Below are positions 11,410 to 18,006 of a DNA stretch of 41,967 bases, piece after piece; the stretch's first letter is position 1; the number at the start of each line of letters is the position of its first letter. A model generated the notes under the pieces. It had not been told where the DNA came from, ran no database searches, and was given only the letters and a program-made list of their open reading frames with translations. Location: assembly GCA_035325645.1 (NCBI GenBank), contig DAOKZK010000017.1, positions 1 to 41,967 on the forward strand, in the 5' to 3' direction. This DNA is from Macondimonas sp035325645. Its GTDB lineage: Bacteria > Pseudomonadota > Gammaproteobacteria > UBA5335. A program made the translations under genes and the position numbers.

Positions 11410-11484
11410 GGCGCTCCCTAGGGGGTTCGAACCCCTGTTTTCGCCGTGAGAGGGCGACGTCCTGGGCCACTAGACGAAGGGAGC
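11409..11484 (-). tRNA. tRNA-Glu (anticodon CTC)
   Basis: The minus strand folds into a full cloverleaf. The acceptor stem is GCTCCCT/AGGGAGC and the D-arm region is GTCTAGTGGCCCAGGAC. The anticodon stem is TCGCC/GGCGA with loop CTCTCAC, giving anticodon CTC at positions 34-36. The T-arm is AGGGG-TTCGAAC-CCCCT. Discriminator G73 and CCA are encoded (11412-11409). It reads GAG codons, abundant in this GC-rich genome. Its last base is the first base of the RDD gene start codon. Confidence 0.95.
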
Positions 11485-11531
11485 AGGGGGCTCGATCCTG
11501 ACGCACTGTGAAGATGCGGTCGCCATGTTAA

Positions 11532-11561
11532 ATTAAACCCCATCCAAATTCACAGATGCAA
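11532..11561 (-). promoter_or_regulatory. Possible sigma-70 promoter of the tRNA-Glu/RDD transcript
   Basis: On the minus strand TTGCAT (-35, 11561-11556) and TTTAAT (-10, 11537-11532) are separated by 18 bases in an unusually AT-rich spot. The start would be near 11525, about 40 bases before the mature tRNA 5' end. The -35 box overlaps the first codons of divergent pcnB. Moderate match only. Confidence 0.4.
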
Positions 11562-12941
11562 AATACGGCCCGCGTGCACGACATTCCTTCGCTCAGCAAT
11601 CCGTCACCCGCTTCAGCGCAAGCCCCCGGCCTCGTCATAGTGCCCCGTGCCGAGCACGCGCTGTCGCGTTCCCAGATCGCCGCCCCCGCGCTGAAGGTCC
11701 TGTACCGACTCAAGGCGGCCAACTACCAGGCCTTCCTGGTCGGCGGCGGGGTGCGCGACGTGCTGCTGGGGCTGCAACCGAAGGATTTCGACATTGCCAC
11801 CAACGCCCTGCCCGAAGAGGTACGCGCGACCTTTTCCAATTGCCGCCTGATCGGGCGCCGTTTCCGGCTGGCGCACGTGCACTTCGGCGGGCACGTGGTG
11901 GAGGTGGCAACCTTTCGCGGTGCCGGCGCCGAGGGAGACGAGGCGGTGGTGGTGGACGAGCGCGGCCGGGTGCTGCGTGACAACGTCTACGGCAGTCTGG
12001 AAGAAGACGCCTGGCGGCGCGATTTCACCGTCAACGCGCTCTACTACAGCATCGAGGATTTCAGCATCCACGATTACGTGGGCGGCATGGCGGATCTCCA
12101 GAACCGCGTGCTGCGCCTGATCGGCGATCCCTGGACGCGCTACCGTGAAGACCCGGTGCGCATGCTGCGGGCGGTGCGTTTCGCCGCCAAGCTCGGGTTT
12201 TCGCTCGAGGCGCGGACCGCCCAGGCACTGGCTGAACTCTCGGCCCTGTTGGCCGACATCTCGCCTGCACGGCTCTATGACGAATCCCTGAAACTGTTTC
12301 TGGGCGGCCATGCGGCGCAGACATTCACCTTGCTGCGCGAGCATGGCTTGTTTGGCTATCTCTTTCCTGCGACCGAGGCGGTGATGCGGCGCGAGGGCGA
12401 GCAGGGGCCGACCGTGCGTCTGCTCTATCAGGCCATGGTCAACACCGACCAGCGCATCGCCGAGGGCAAGCCGGTGACGCCGGCCTTTTTGTTCGCAGCC
12501 CTGGGCTGGGGGCCGGTGCGCGAGGCCGTCGCGGCGCGCATCGGAGCGGGTATGCCCCCGCCGCAGGCGATGCTGGAGGCCAGCGAGTTCATCGATACGG
12601 CCATGCCCGTTCTGCCGCCGCGCCGCTTTCGCGCGCCCATGCAGGAGATCTGGCGCCTGCAGCATCGCTTCGAATCGACGACGCCCAAGCGCGCCCGCGT
12701 ATTGTTGAGCCATCCGAGGTTTCGTGCCGCTTACGATTTCCTGCTCTTGCGCGGCCATGCGGGCGAGGTCCCGGAGGCCTTGCACAACTGGTGGACGATG
12801 CTGCAGCTGGCGTCCAGCGAAGAGCAGGATGCCCTGTTGCAGCAGCCCCCGCAGCTCCTGACAGCGGATGCGGCCCCTGCCCGGCGGCGCCGACGCCGGC
12901 GTGCGCCGCGCCGGCGGCCGGAGGGCGCCGCGACCCCATGA
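11556..12941 (+). CDS. pcnB: Poly(A) polymerase I
   Basis: Nucleotidyltransferase that adds 3' poly(A) tails to RNA and so speeds RNA decay. The 461-residue protein has the class II core: GGGVRDVLLGLQPKDFDIATNA with the catalytic Asp pair (about residues 66-86), LIGRRFRLAHVHFGGHVVEVATFR, the PcnB-type signature distinguishing it from CCA-adding enzymes, and RRDFTVNALYY. It also has the RNA-binding neck DPVRMLRAVRFAAKLGFSLE. The C-terminus ends in a strongly basic arginine-rich tail, typical of PcnB and likely for RNA contact. A proline/alanine-rich stretch of about 35 residues precedes the core. Its TGA overlaps the folK ATG, the usual pcnB-folK pair. Confidence 0.95.
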   Translation: MQNTARVHDIPSLSNPSPASAQAPGLVIVPRAEHALSRSQIAAPALKVLYRLKAANYQAFLVGGGVRDVLLGLQPKDFDIATNALPEEVRATFSNCRLIGRRFRLAHVHFGGHVVEVATFRGAGAEGDEAVVVDERGRVLRDNVYGSLEEDAWRRDFTVNALYYSIEDFSIHDYVGGMADLQNRVLRLIGDPWTRYREDPVRMLRAVRFAAKLGFSLEARTAQALAELSALLADISPARLYDESLKLFLGGHAAQTFTLLREHGLFGYLFPATEAVMRREGEQGPTVRLLYQAMVNTDQRIAEGKPVTPAFLFAALGWGPVREAVAARIGAGMPPPQAMLEASEFIDTAMPVLPPRRFRAPMQEIWRLQHRFESTTPKRARVLLSHPRFRAAYDFLLLRGHAGEVPEALHNWWTMLQLASSEEQDALLQQPPQLLTADAAPARRRRRRRAPRRRPEGAATP

Positions 12942-13573
12942 GTCGCCGCCCGGTGCCGGTCTATATCGGCTTGGGCAGTAATCAGGGCCATCCGGTTGCC
13001 CAGCTCGACCTTGCCTGCGCAGCCCTTGGCGGTTTGCCACAGAGTCGCTTGTGGTTGATTTCCCCCTATTACGTCTCGGCACCGGTGGGCCGGCGTGCTC
13101 AGTCGCCCTTCGTCAACGCGGTTGCTGTCTTGGAGACTACTTTGGCGCCCATGGCCTTGCTGCGCGCGCTCGCGCGCATCGAAGCGGCGCACGGCCGGCG
13201 CCGCGGCCGCCGCCGCTGGGGGCCGCGACCGCTGGATCTGGATCTCTTGCTCTATGGCGCCCGTCGCATTCGTACAGCGCGTCTCACCGTGCCGCATCCC
13301 CGGCTGCAGCAGCGCGCCTTCGTGCTGCGGCCGCTGTGCGAGGTTGCGCCGATCTCGCGTTTGCCGCCCTATAAGGCGCGACTCAAGGCGCGGCTGGGGC
13401 GCCTGAGCGCCCAGCGCGTCGTGCCGCTCGCACGTCCCGAGCACTTGCCTCGAGCAGCGCTGAAAAAGTCAGCTCTGAGGCGCGAACAGGGCGACGGTCT
13501 TTTGCCTGTGGCTGATGCTGAAGCTGAAGTCGCAGACACTGGGGATGGCTGCGGATCAGAACGGTGGCTTTGA
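12938..13573 (+). CDS. folK: 6-hydroxymethyl-dihydropterin pyrophosphokinase, abnormal C-terminus
   Basis: HPPK transfers pyrophosphate from ATP to 6-hydroxymethyl-7,8-dihydropterin in folate synthesis. The first 165 or so residues are normal: YIGLGSNQGHPVAQL at the N-terminus, the substrate loop ISPYYVSAPVG, QSPFVNAVAVLET, the RRRWGPRPLDLDLLLYG signature with metal-binding Asp pair, and VPHPRLQQRAFVLRPL. Family members usually stop soon after the RVVPL-like segment (about residue 167 here). This frame runs about 45 residues further, ending at 13573 inside the remains of an IS5-family transposase gene. I infer that insertion-element debris removed the native stop. The enzyme core looks intact. 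The ATG overlaps the pcnB stop. Confidence 0.9.
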   Translation: MSRRPVPVYIGLGSNQGHPVAQLDLACAALGGLPQSRLWLISPYYVSAPVGRRAQSPFVNAVAVLETTLAPMALLRALARIEAAHGRRRGRRRWGPRPLDLDLLLYGARRIRTARLTVPHPRLQQRAFVLRPLCEVAPISRLPPYKARLKARLGRLSAQRVVPLARPEHLPRAALKKSALRREQGDGLLPVADAEAEVADTGDGCGSERWL

Positions 13574-14110
13574 GCAATACCGCCGGCGGACGCGTCGGGA
13601 CGTGCTCCTGACGACGATGGAGCAGATGGTGCCGTGGTCGGCATCGTGCAAGGTGAGCGCCGTCCTGCCCCAAGCCGGGCAAGGGCCGTCCGCGGGTGGG
13701 ACTGGAGCGGATGTAAGGAGACGACCTTCGTGCGGCGCGGGTTCGATCTGGCGGACGAGGCGCGCGAGGAAGCATATTCGACAGCGCCGCGGCGCGCCGG
13801 TCGTGGGGATCGACCAGGGAGCGGGCGGTGATGCCGGACGCGACGATGCTGTTGAAGTTCCGGCACCTGCAGGAAACGCAGGAACTGCGTGCGGCGTTGT
13901 TCCTGCAGGTTGCACAGGACCTGGCAGCACACGGACGGCGGGTGAACAGGGCTGACGCAGAGCGCAGCGCTGACAGCGGCAGAGGCGCGCCTGCTGGAAG
14001 ACCTGCTGCATGGCCAAGCGCCGGATGTATAGGGACAGCTCTTATGCCAGCCAGACTGCATTCCGCCGGGCATGGCTCCCCAGCCACGGGACAGGGACCG
14101 CCGACGGCGG
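13515..14110 (+). pseudogene. IS5-family transposase remnant (frameshifted, internally deleted)
   Basis: Segments of an IS5-type transposase appear in order but in different frames. From 13515 comes MLKLKSQTLGMAADQ, then RRRTRRDVLLTTMEQMVPWS (the N-terminal domain). A second frame gives GKGRPRVGLERM then a stop. A third gives FDLADEAREEAYSTA, then VVGIDQG, MPDATMLLKFRHLQE and LRAALFLQVAQDLAAHGRRVN, matching the usual LADEA..EEALYD..VGID...PDAT.LLKFRHL order. After that the DDE core is missing and only a late fragment EDLLHGQAPDV follows near 14005. At least three frameshifts and one large deletion make it dead. I could not define terminal inverted repeats. The 5' part overlaps the abnormal folK tail. 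Confidence 0.85.
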
Positions 14111-14305
14111 CCGATACCCATGTGGCGTAGCGCCGTTATCTGGAAATGAAAGCCTTGCATGGCGGGGCGGTCCCAAGACCCGCATCGACGAGCTGGACTT
14201 GGTCAGCGGCTGCGCTTCGAGCCCGCTGGCCGTAGGCGAGGGCCGCACGGTGCCGGGCGGCGTCGGGATCAGGTGTACGGACTCACGCCGGCCCAAGCGG
14301 CATCG
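14111..14305. other. Non-coding tail of the decayed region, nothing identified
   Basis: About 195 bases between the transposase fragments and the end of the flavoprotein gene. Open frames here (for example one reading KTRIDELDLVSG) have no recognisable family, and I see no hairpin terminator or promoter. It is most likely decayed sequence from the same insertion event. Confidence 0.5.
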
Positions 14306-16003
14306 CTACCCCGCCTCGAGCTTGCCCGCCGCCGCCAGTGCCGCGATGTAGCCGAAGGTCATCGACGGCCCGATGGTCGCGCCGGGTCCTGGATACGAGT
14401 GTCCCATCACCGAGGCCATGCTGTTGCCGGTGGCCCACAGGCCCTCGATCACCCTGCCTTGCCCGTCCAGCACCTGCGCGCGCTCGTTGGTGACAAGACC
14501 GCCGCGGGTGCCGATGTCGCCGGGATAGAGCTTGATGGCATAGAACGGCGGCGTGCCGACCGGCGCCAGGTTCGGGTTGCGATGGTACGGGTCGCCGAAG
14601 ACGTGGTCGTAGGCGCTCTCGCCGCGGTGGAAGTCGGGATCGACGCCGCTTTCCGCGTAGCGATTGAAGGTCTGCACCGAGGCGCGCAGCCGGTCGGCCG
14701 GCACGCCGATCTGCGCCGCCAGTGCATCGAGCGTTTGCGCCTTGTAGAAATCGCCGTGCTCGAAGTAGCGGCGCGGCAGCGGCAGTGCCGGCGGCGCAAG
14801 CCCCAGCATGTAGGATCTGCGGTTGGTGCGGTCGAGGATGATCCAGCACGGCACGTGGGACACGCCAGTCTGGTTGTGCAGTTCGTGGATGCGGTGCACC
14901 ACGTCCGAATACGGTGCGGCCTCGTTGACGAAGCGCTCGCCCTGGCTGTTCACCATCAGCGAACCCGGCATCGAGCGCTCGTTGACGGCGAAGTTTGGAT
15001 AGCGCTGGCCGCCGACCTGGCTCACCGGCCCCCACCATGCATCTTCCATCAGGTCCACGCTCGCGCCGATGGCTTGGCCGGCGCGAATGCCGTCGCCGGT
15101 GTCGCTCTCGACGGCGATGGACCACTCGGTGCGCGAGGGCTGCGGGTGGTACTGGTCGCGCATGGCCTGGTTGTGCGCAAAGCCGCCGGCTGCCAGCAGC
15201 ACGCCGCGGCGGGCGTGGTAGCGGCGCGGCTGGTATTGGTGCAGCACCTCTATACCGGTGACACGGCCGTCCTCCACGATCAGCCGCGTGAGCGGCGTTT
15301 CCCGTTCGACCGGGATGCCGGCCTGCAAGACCGAATAGTACAGGCGCCCCGCCACGCCTTGTCCCATGGTCAGCATGGCCTTGCGGGTCAGCACGTTGCG
15401 CGCGGTATCCGCGATGGTCCGCAGCAGCTGGCGCCGGCCGCTGGCATGGTGCCGAAGGCCACCCAGGATCTGCGCCCGACGCAGGCTCATCGAGGTGTAG
15501 CGCACGCCCGTCATCACTGGTCGGCGCAGGTATTTGAAATGCTCGCCGAGCAGATGGCCGTCGAAGGGCAGCGGTTCGAGCGCCCGGCCATCGGCAAAGC
15601 CGCCCGGCGCCTCCGGGTAGTAATCCGCGTAGCCGCGGCTCCACTCGAAGTGCATGGCGCTGTGATCGCGCAGGAAGGCGATCATGTCCGGTCCGTGCCT
15701 GAGGTACGCCTCCTGCAGCGCCACCGGCGTGCGCTCACCCACCGTCGCAGCCATGTAGGCGCGGGCAAGCTCCGGGCTGTCGGGCAGACCGCCTGCGAGC
15801 GACAGGTAGTTGTTCGGGATCCACACGCAGCCACCGGAGCGCGCCGTGCTGCCACCGACATAGGCCGATTTCTCGACGATCAGCGTGCGCAGACCGTGGT
15901 GGCGGGCGGTGAGCGCCGAGGTCATGCCGCCGCCGCCGCTGCCGACCACGATCCAGTCGACTTCCTTCGCCCACGCGCCCATCGGTTGACCTCGTTCGCC
16001 CAC
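14306..16003 (-). CDS. FAD-dependent dehydrogenase, 3-ketosteroid delta1-dehydrogenase/fumarate reductase flavoprotein family
   Basis: A 565-residue flavoprotein with the N-terminal dinucleotide fold VVGSGGGGMTSALTARHHGLRTLIVEK (about 19-45), GGSTARSGGCVWIPNN, and a second FAD segment GVLLAAGGFAHNQAMR mid-protein. The C-terminal cap reads FYAIKLYPGDIGTRGGL, then LWATGNSMASVMGHSYPGPGATIGPSMTFGYIA. The Tyr-x-Gly-Asp-x-Gly-Thr-x-Gly-Gly segment and the FDGHLLGEHF block resemble KstD enzymes, which desaturate the steroid A ring, but exact substrate cannot be read from sequence. A GTG at 16003 with GGGAG upstream is the first start; an ATG seven codons on also has a GAGG. It stands between IS debris and a broken Rieske oxygenase gene, suggesting a relic of a steroid or aromatic catabolic cluster. 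Confidence 0.85.
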   Translation of the reverse strand: MGERGQPMGAWAKEVDWIVVGSGGGGMTSALTARHHGLRTLIVEKSAYVGGSTARSGGCVWIPNNYLSLAGGLPDSPELARAYMAATVGERTPVALQEAYLRHGPDMIAFLRDHSAMHFEWSRGYADYYPEAPGGFADGRALEPLPFDGHLLGEHFKYLRRPVMTGVRYTSMSLRRAQILGGLRHHASGRRQLLRTIADTARNVLTRKAMLTMGQGVAGRLYYSVLQAGIPVERETPLTRLIVEDGRVTGIEVLHQYQPRRYHARRGVLLAAGGFAHNQAMRDQYHPQPSRTEWSIAVESDTGDGIRAGQAIGASVDLMEDAWWGPVSQVGGQRYPNFAVNERSMPGSLMVNSQGERFVNEAAPYSDVVHRIHELHNQTGVSHVPCWIILDRTNRRSYMLGLAPPALPLPRRYFEHGDFYKAQTLDALAAQIGVPADRLRASVQTFNRYAESGVDPDFHRGESAYDHVFGDPYHRNPNLAPVGTPPFYAIKLYPGDIGTRGGLVTNERAQVLDGQGRVIEGLWATGNSMASVMGHSYPGPGATIGPSMTFGYIAALAAAGKLEAG

Positions 16004-16115
16004 CGCGCTCCCCCTGTTGTGATGTGGCGCGCATCGACACGCCTTGTCCCGTGTTCCTGCCCTGCCAACGGTTCGTCAGCATGTGGCAGGCGACGACGCT
16101 GGGGGCGGGAGAAGC

Positions 16116-16400
16116 ATAGACCTTTATCAACGGAACGACGCGGACCGCAGCCTGATCGGCAGTGAGGCTTTTCACGGCCGCGTCATCTACGAGCAGGAGT
16201 TCGAACAGATCCTCCCCGCCCGTGGGTGTTCCTGGCCCAGTCGGTGGTCCGGCAAGCCGACGGCTTCATCCGGGACGACGTCGCGGCGTATTCGCGCTCG
16301 CGGCAGCCAGCCGGACGGCCAGGCGCGGGTGTTTCGCAACCGGTGCCGGCGCCCCGTCATGCGCCTGTGCCGCGGTAACGCGCGTACAGAAACGGGGGGT
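16116..16400 (+). pseudogene. Rieske-type ring-hydroxylating oxygenase alpha subunit, N-terminal remnant
   Basis: Fragments fit the N-terminus of a Rieske oxygenase large subunit but switch frame. One frame (in phase with 16116) reads SEAFHGRVIYEQEFEQI, the usual VYxDxEIFExExERI start. The next frame reads WVFLAQSVVRQADGFIRDDV, matching WxFLAHESQVxxPGDF. The first frame then resumes with DGQARVFRNRCRRPVMRLCRGNAR, matching the segment that holds the first Rieske ligands. The Cys is kept, but the His of the Cys-x-His pair is now Arg, and nothing follows for the second Cys-x2-His or the catalytic domain. A GGAG lies just before an ATA at 16116, possibly a mutated ATG. Divergent from the KstD-like gene. 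Confidence 0.65.
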
Positions 16401-16547
16401 GAAACCGAATCGCCTCCTCGGTCGCGTTGTGCAGCCCGTGGAGGCACCCAGCACAAACGGCGCCGATGCGGCCCGATCAGGCCTCCTTGAACGCACACTC
16501 CCTCAGCCGATCTTGCGCCCGTGGCGACCGATTTGATCAGCCTAGCC
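16401..16547. other. Gap without a recognisable gene
   Basis: About 150 bases between the Rieske remnant and the convergent DUF456 gene. I see no intact open frame with family features and no hairpin plus T-tract. It may be further decayed oxygenase sequence. Confidence 0.4.
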
Positions 16548-17036
16548 CTAAAGCGCCGCGATCAGGGGCGGCAGACACATCAGGGCAAGCGCAATGATCA
16601 ACAGCAGTTTGACCACCACGCCGCCGAGGCTGCCGATCAGCGTCCCGAGCCCCGCCCGCACCGCGTCCCGCCAGGATCGCCCGGTGATGAGTTCGGCGCC
16701 GATCGCGCCGACGCCGGCGCCGAGCAGAAAACCGAACGGCGGGAAAAAGAACACCCCCACGACAGATCCGATCAGTGCTCCCCAGACGCCACGCGCGCTG
16801 GCGCCGTACCAGCGCGCGCCCAGCACGGTAGTGAGGTAGTCCAGCACCAGGGAAAAGCCCGCAAGCAGCGCGGCGATGAGGACTTCCCTCATGCCCAGCA
16901 CCTGAAACGCGCCCAGCCAGGCCGCGAACAGCACGCCGACCGCAGCCAGCGGTACGCCGGGCAGAAAAGGCAGGATGACGCCGGCGCTGCCCGCCAGCAG
17001 AAACAGCAAGAAGGTCAGCAAGGCCAGAATGTCCAT
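16548..17036 (-). CDS. DUF456 family membrane protein
   Basis: A 162-residue very hydrophobic protein with four to five membrane helices. The family pattern is clear: an N-terminal helix MDILALLTFLLFLLAGSAG, ILPFLPGVPLAAVGVL, the central VLDYLTTVLGARWYGASARGVWGALIGSVVGVFF and glycine-rich FPPFGFLLGAGVGAIGAELI. The family (glycine-zipper-like integral membrane proteins) has no established function. The ATG at 17036 was chosen because hydrophobicity and family similarity start there; the frame stays open far upstream but overlaps nasT. Divergent from nasT with a 105-base gap. Confidence 0.85.
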   Translation of the reverse strand: MDILALLTFLLFLLAGSAGVILPFLPGVPLAAVGVLFAAWLGAFQVLGMREVLIAALLAGFSLVLDYLTTVLGARWYGASARGVWGALIGSVVGVFFFPPFGFLLGAGVGAIGAELITGRSWRDAVRAGLGTLIGSLGGVVVKLLLIIALALMCLPPLIAAL

Positions 17037-17059
17037 GGCATGGGCTCCCGCTCGGTGCG

Positions 17060-17075
17060 CCCCATCCCGATGGGG
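17060..17075. repeat. Palindrome CCCCAT-CCCG-ATGGGG between DUF456 gene and nasT
   Basis: Six-base perfect arms with a four-base spacer, 9 bases upstream of the -24 element of the nasT sigma-54 promoter. It could bind a regulator or form a hairpin in the divergent transcript. It does not match the usual NtrC box (TGCACC-N5-GGTGCA). Confidence 0.35.
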
Positions 17076-17084
17076 TGATGGGCA

Positions 17085-17100
17085 TGGCGCCGATTTTGCT
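17085..17100 (+). promoter_or_regulatory. Sigma-54 promoter of nasT
   Basis: The 16 bases TGGCGCCGATTTTGCT fit TGGCACG-N4-TTGCW at TGGC, C and TTGCT, with GG and GC at the correct 12-base offset. The predicted start is near 17111, about 31 bases before the chosen nasT GTG. It suggests that nasT itself is activated by an enhancer-binding protein such as NtrC under nitrogen limitation. Confidence 0.65.
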
Positions 17101-17141
17101 TGGCGCCTTCCACCTGCTTCAAGTCGCTTGGTGATCCGATT

Positions 17142-17723
17142 GTGTCTGTTTTGAAGGTCATGCTGGTGGATGACGATCCGGGGCGCGGCGCGATCCTGCG
17201 CCAGGCGCTCACCGACGCTGGCTACGAGGTGTGCAATTGCGCCCTGCGCGGCGTGAACCTGCTGACCGAGCTGCAGCGCAGCGGGGCGGATGTGATCCTG
17301 GTCGACATGAACGTCCCCGATCGCGACACGCTGGAATCGGTGCGCCACATCAACCGCGATTTTCCGCGACCGATCGTCATGTACGCCGAGTCGACCGATG
17401 CCGAGATCATGCGTCAGGCCGTCAAGGCAGGGGTCAGCGCCTATGTGGTCGACGACATCAATCCGCGGCGTGTCCAGCCCATTCTCGAGGTCGCGGTGGC
17501 CCGCTTCAAGGAATTCCAGGCGCTGCGCGAGGAGCTCGAGCGGACGCGCAACACCCTCGCCGAACGCAAGGTCGTCGAGCGGGCCAAGGGGATCCTGATG
17601 AAAAAACGCGGCATGGACGAGGAAGCCGCCTATCAGGCACTGCGCAAGCTGGCCATGGATCGCAACCAGCGTCTGGCGGATGTCGCCCGCACGGTGGTCG
17701 AGATGGCCGAACTGCTCGGTTGA
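17142..17723 (+). CDS. nasT: NasT-like response regulator with ANTAR RNA-binding domain
   Basis: NasT is an RNA-binding antiterminator that lets RNA polymerase read through leader terminators of nitrate assimilation genes; NasS holds it inactive until nitrate binds. The 193-residue protein has a receiver-like domain (about 1-120: KVMLVDDD, then DVILVDMNVPD with Asp55) and a C-terminal ANTAR domain (about 134-191: RKVVERAKGILMKKRGMDEEAAYQALRKLAMD). There is no kinase gene nearby, as expected for NasT. I prefer the GTG at 17142 since similarity begins with SVLKVMLVDDD; a TTG at 17100 is in frame but lies on the promoter. Two leaders with its expected RNA target follow, at 17877 and 19421. Confidence 0.92.
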   Translation: MSVLKVMLVDDDPGRGAILRQALTDAGYEVCNCALRGVNLLTELQRSGADVILVDMNVPDRDTLESVRHINRDFPRPIVMYAESTDAEIMRQAVKAGVSAYVVDDINPRRVQPILEVAVARFKEFQALREELERTRNTLAERKVVERAKGILMKKRGMDEEAAYQALRKLAMDRNQRLADVARTVVEMAELLG

Positions 17724-17846
17724 TTCCAACAGCCGCACCCTAAAGGCGCGAGCGGCGCCCATCGCGACTTTTTCCAGTGCATACGCGCCGGCCCGGTCCG
17801 CGTCGCACACCCCGCGACCGCCGCTTTTCGGGCCGCGCGGCGATTG

Positions 17847-17862
17847 TGGCAGTTTTATTGCA
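17847..17862 (+). promoter_or_regulatory. Sigma-54 promoter of the nitrate-regulon porin
   Basis: TGGCAGTTTTATTGCA matches the RpoN consensus TGGCACG-N4-TTGCW at TGGCA, TTGC and the final W with correct GG/GC spacing. Predicted transcription start is near 17873, four bases before the first ANTAR hairpin, so the leader is very compact. No convincing NtrC site is visible in 17724-17846, but enhancers may lie inside nasT. Confidence 0.85.
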
Positions 17863-17876
17863 ATGCTCTCGGCCGC

Positions 17877-17920
17877 GGACAGACCAACGACGGTCGGTCC
17901 CGAGTCACGACAACGACGTC
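17877..17920 (+). ncRNA. ANTAR-type antitermination leader RNA before the porin
   Basis: Two hairpins with the ANTAR-ligand signature, a six-base loop with A at position 1 and G at position 4. Hairpin P1: outer stem GGAC (17877-17880)/GTCC (17897-17900), an A/G mismatch, inner stem GACC/GGTC, loop AACGAC (17886-17891). Hairpin P2: stem GAC/GTC (17909-17920) with the identical loop AACGAC (17912-17917); this stem is short. P2 loop and 3' stem are also the 5' arm of the terminator that follows. NasT binding to P1-P2 should therefore block the terminator. Confidence 0.8.
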
Positions 17921-17957
17921 CAGCCCCCAGACCGCGGGGGCAGGCGTCGTTTTTTTT
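17912..17957 (+). terminator. Intrinsic terminator (attenuator) in the porin leader
   Basis: Stem of about 15 pairs: AACGACG (17912-17918) with CGTCGTT (17945-17951), then CC/GG, a mismatch, and GCCCCC (17923-17928) with GGGGGC (17936-17941). It has a 7-base loop and eight T residues ending at 17957. It lies 49 bases before the porin ATG and downstream of the sigma-54 start, so it acts on the porin message. Its first base is A1 of the P2 ANTAR loop, making the two structures mutually exclusive. Confidence 0.9.
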
Positions 17958-18006
17958 GCGTTCCGCCCATGCGCGGAGCCGTCACCGGGGATAGGGAAAG
18001 CATCAT

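Noticed and set aside
17724..17846. NtrC enhancer boxes upstream of the porin sigma-54 promoter
   Set aside because: I looked for TGCACC-N5-GGTGCA-like sites and found only half-matches; an enhancer could lie inside nasT.
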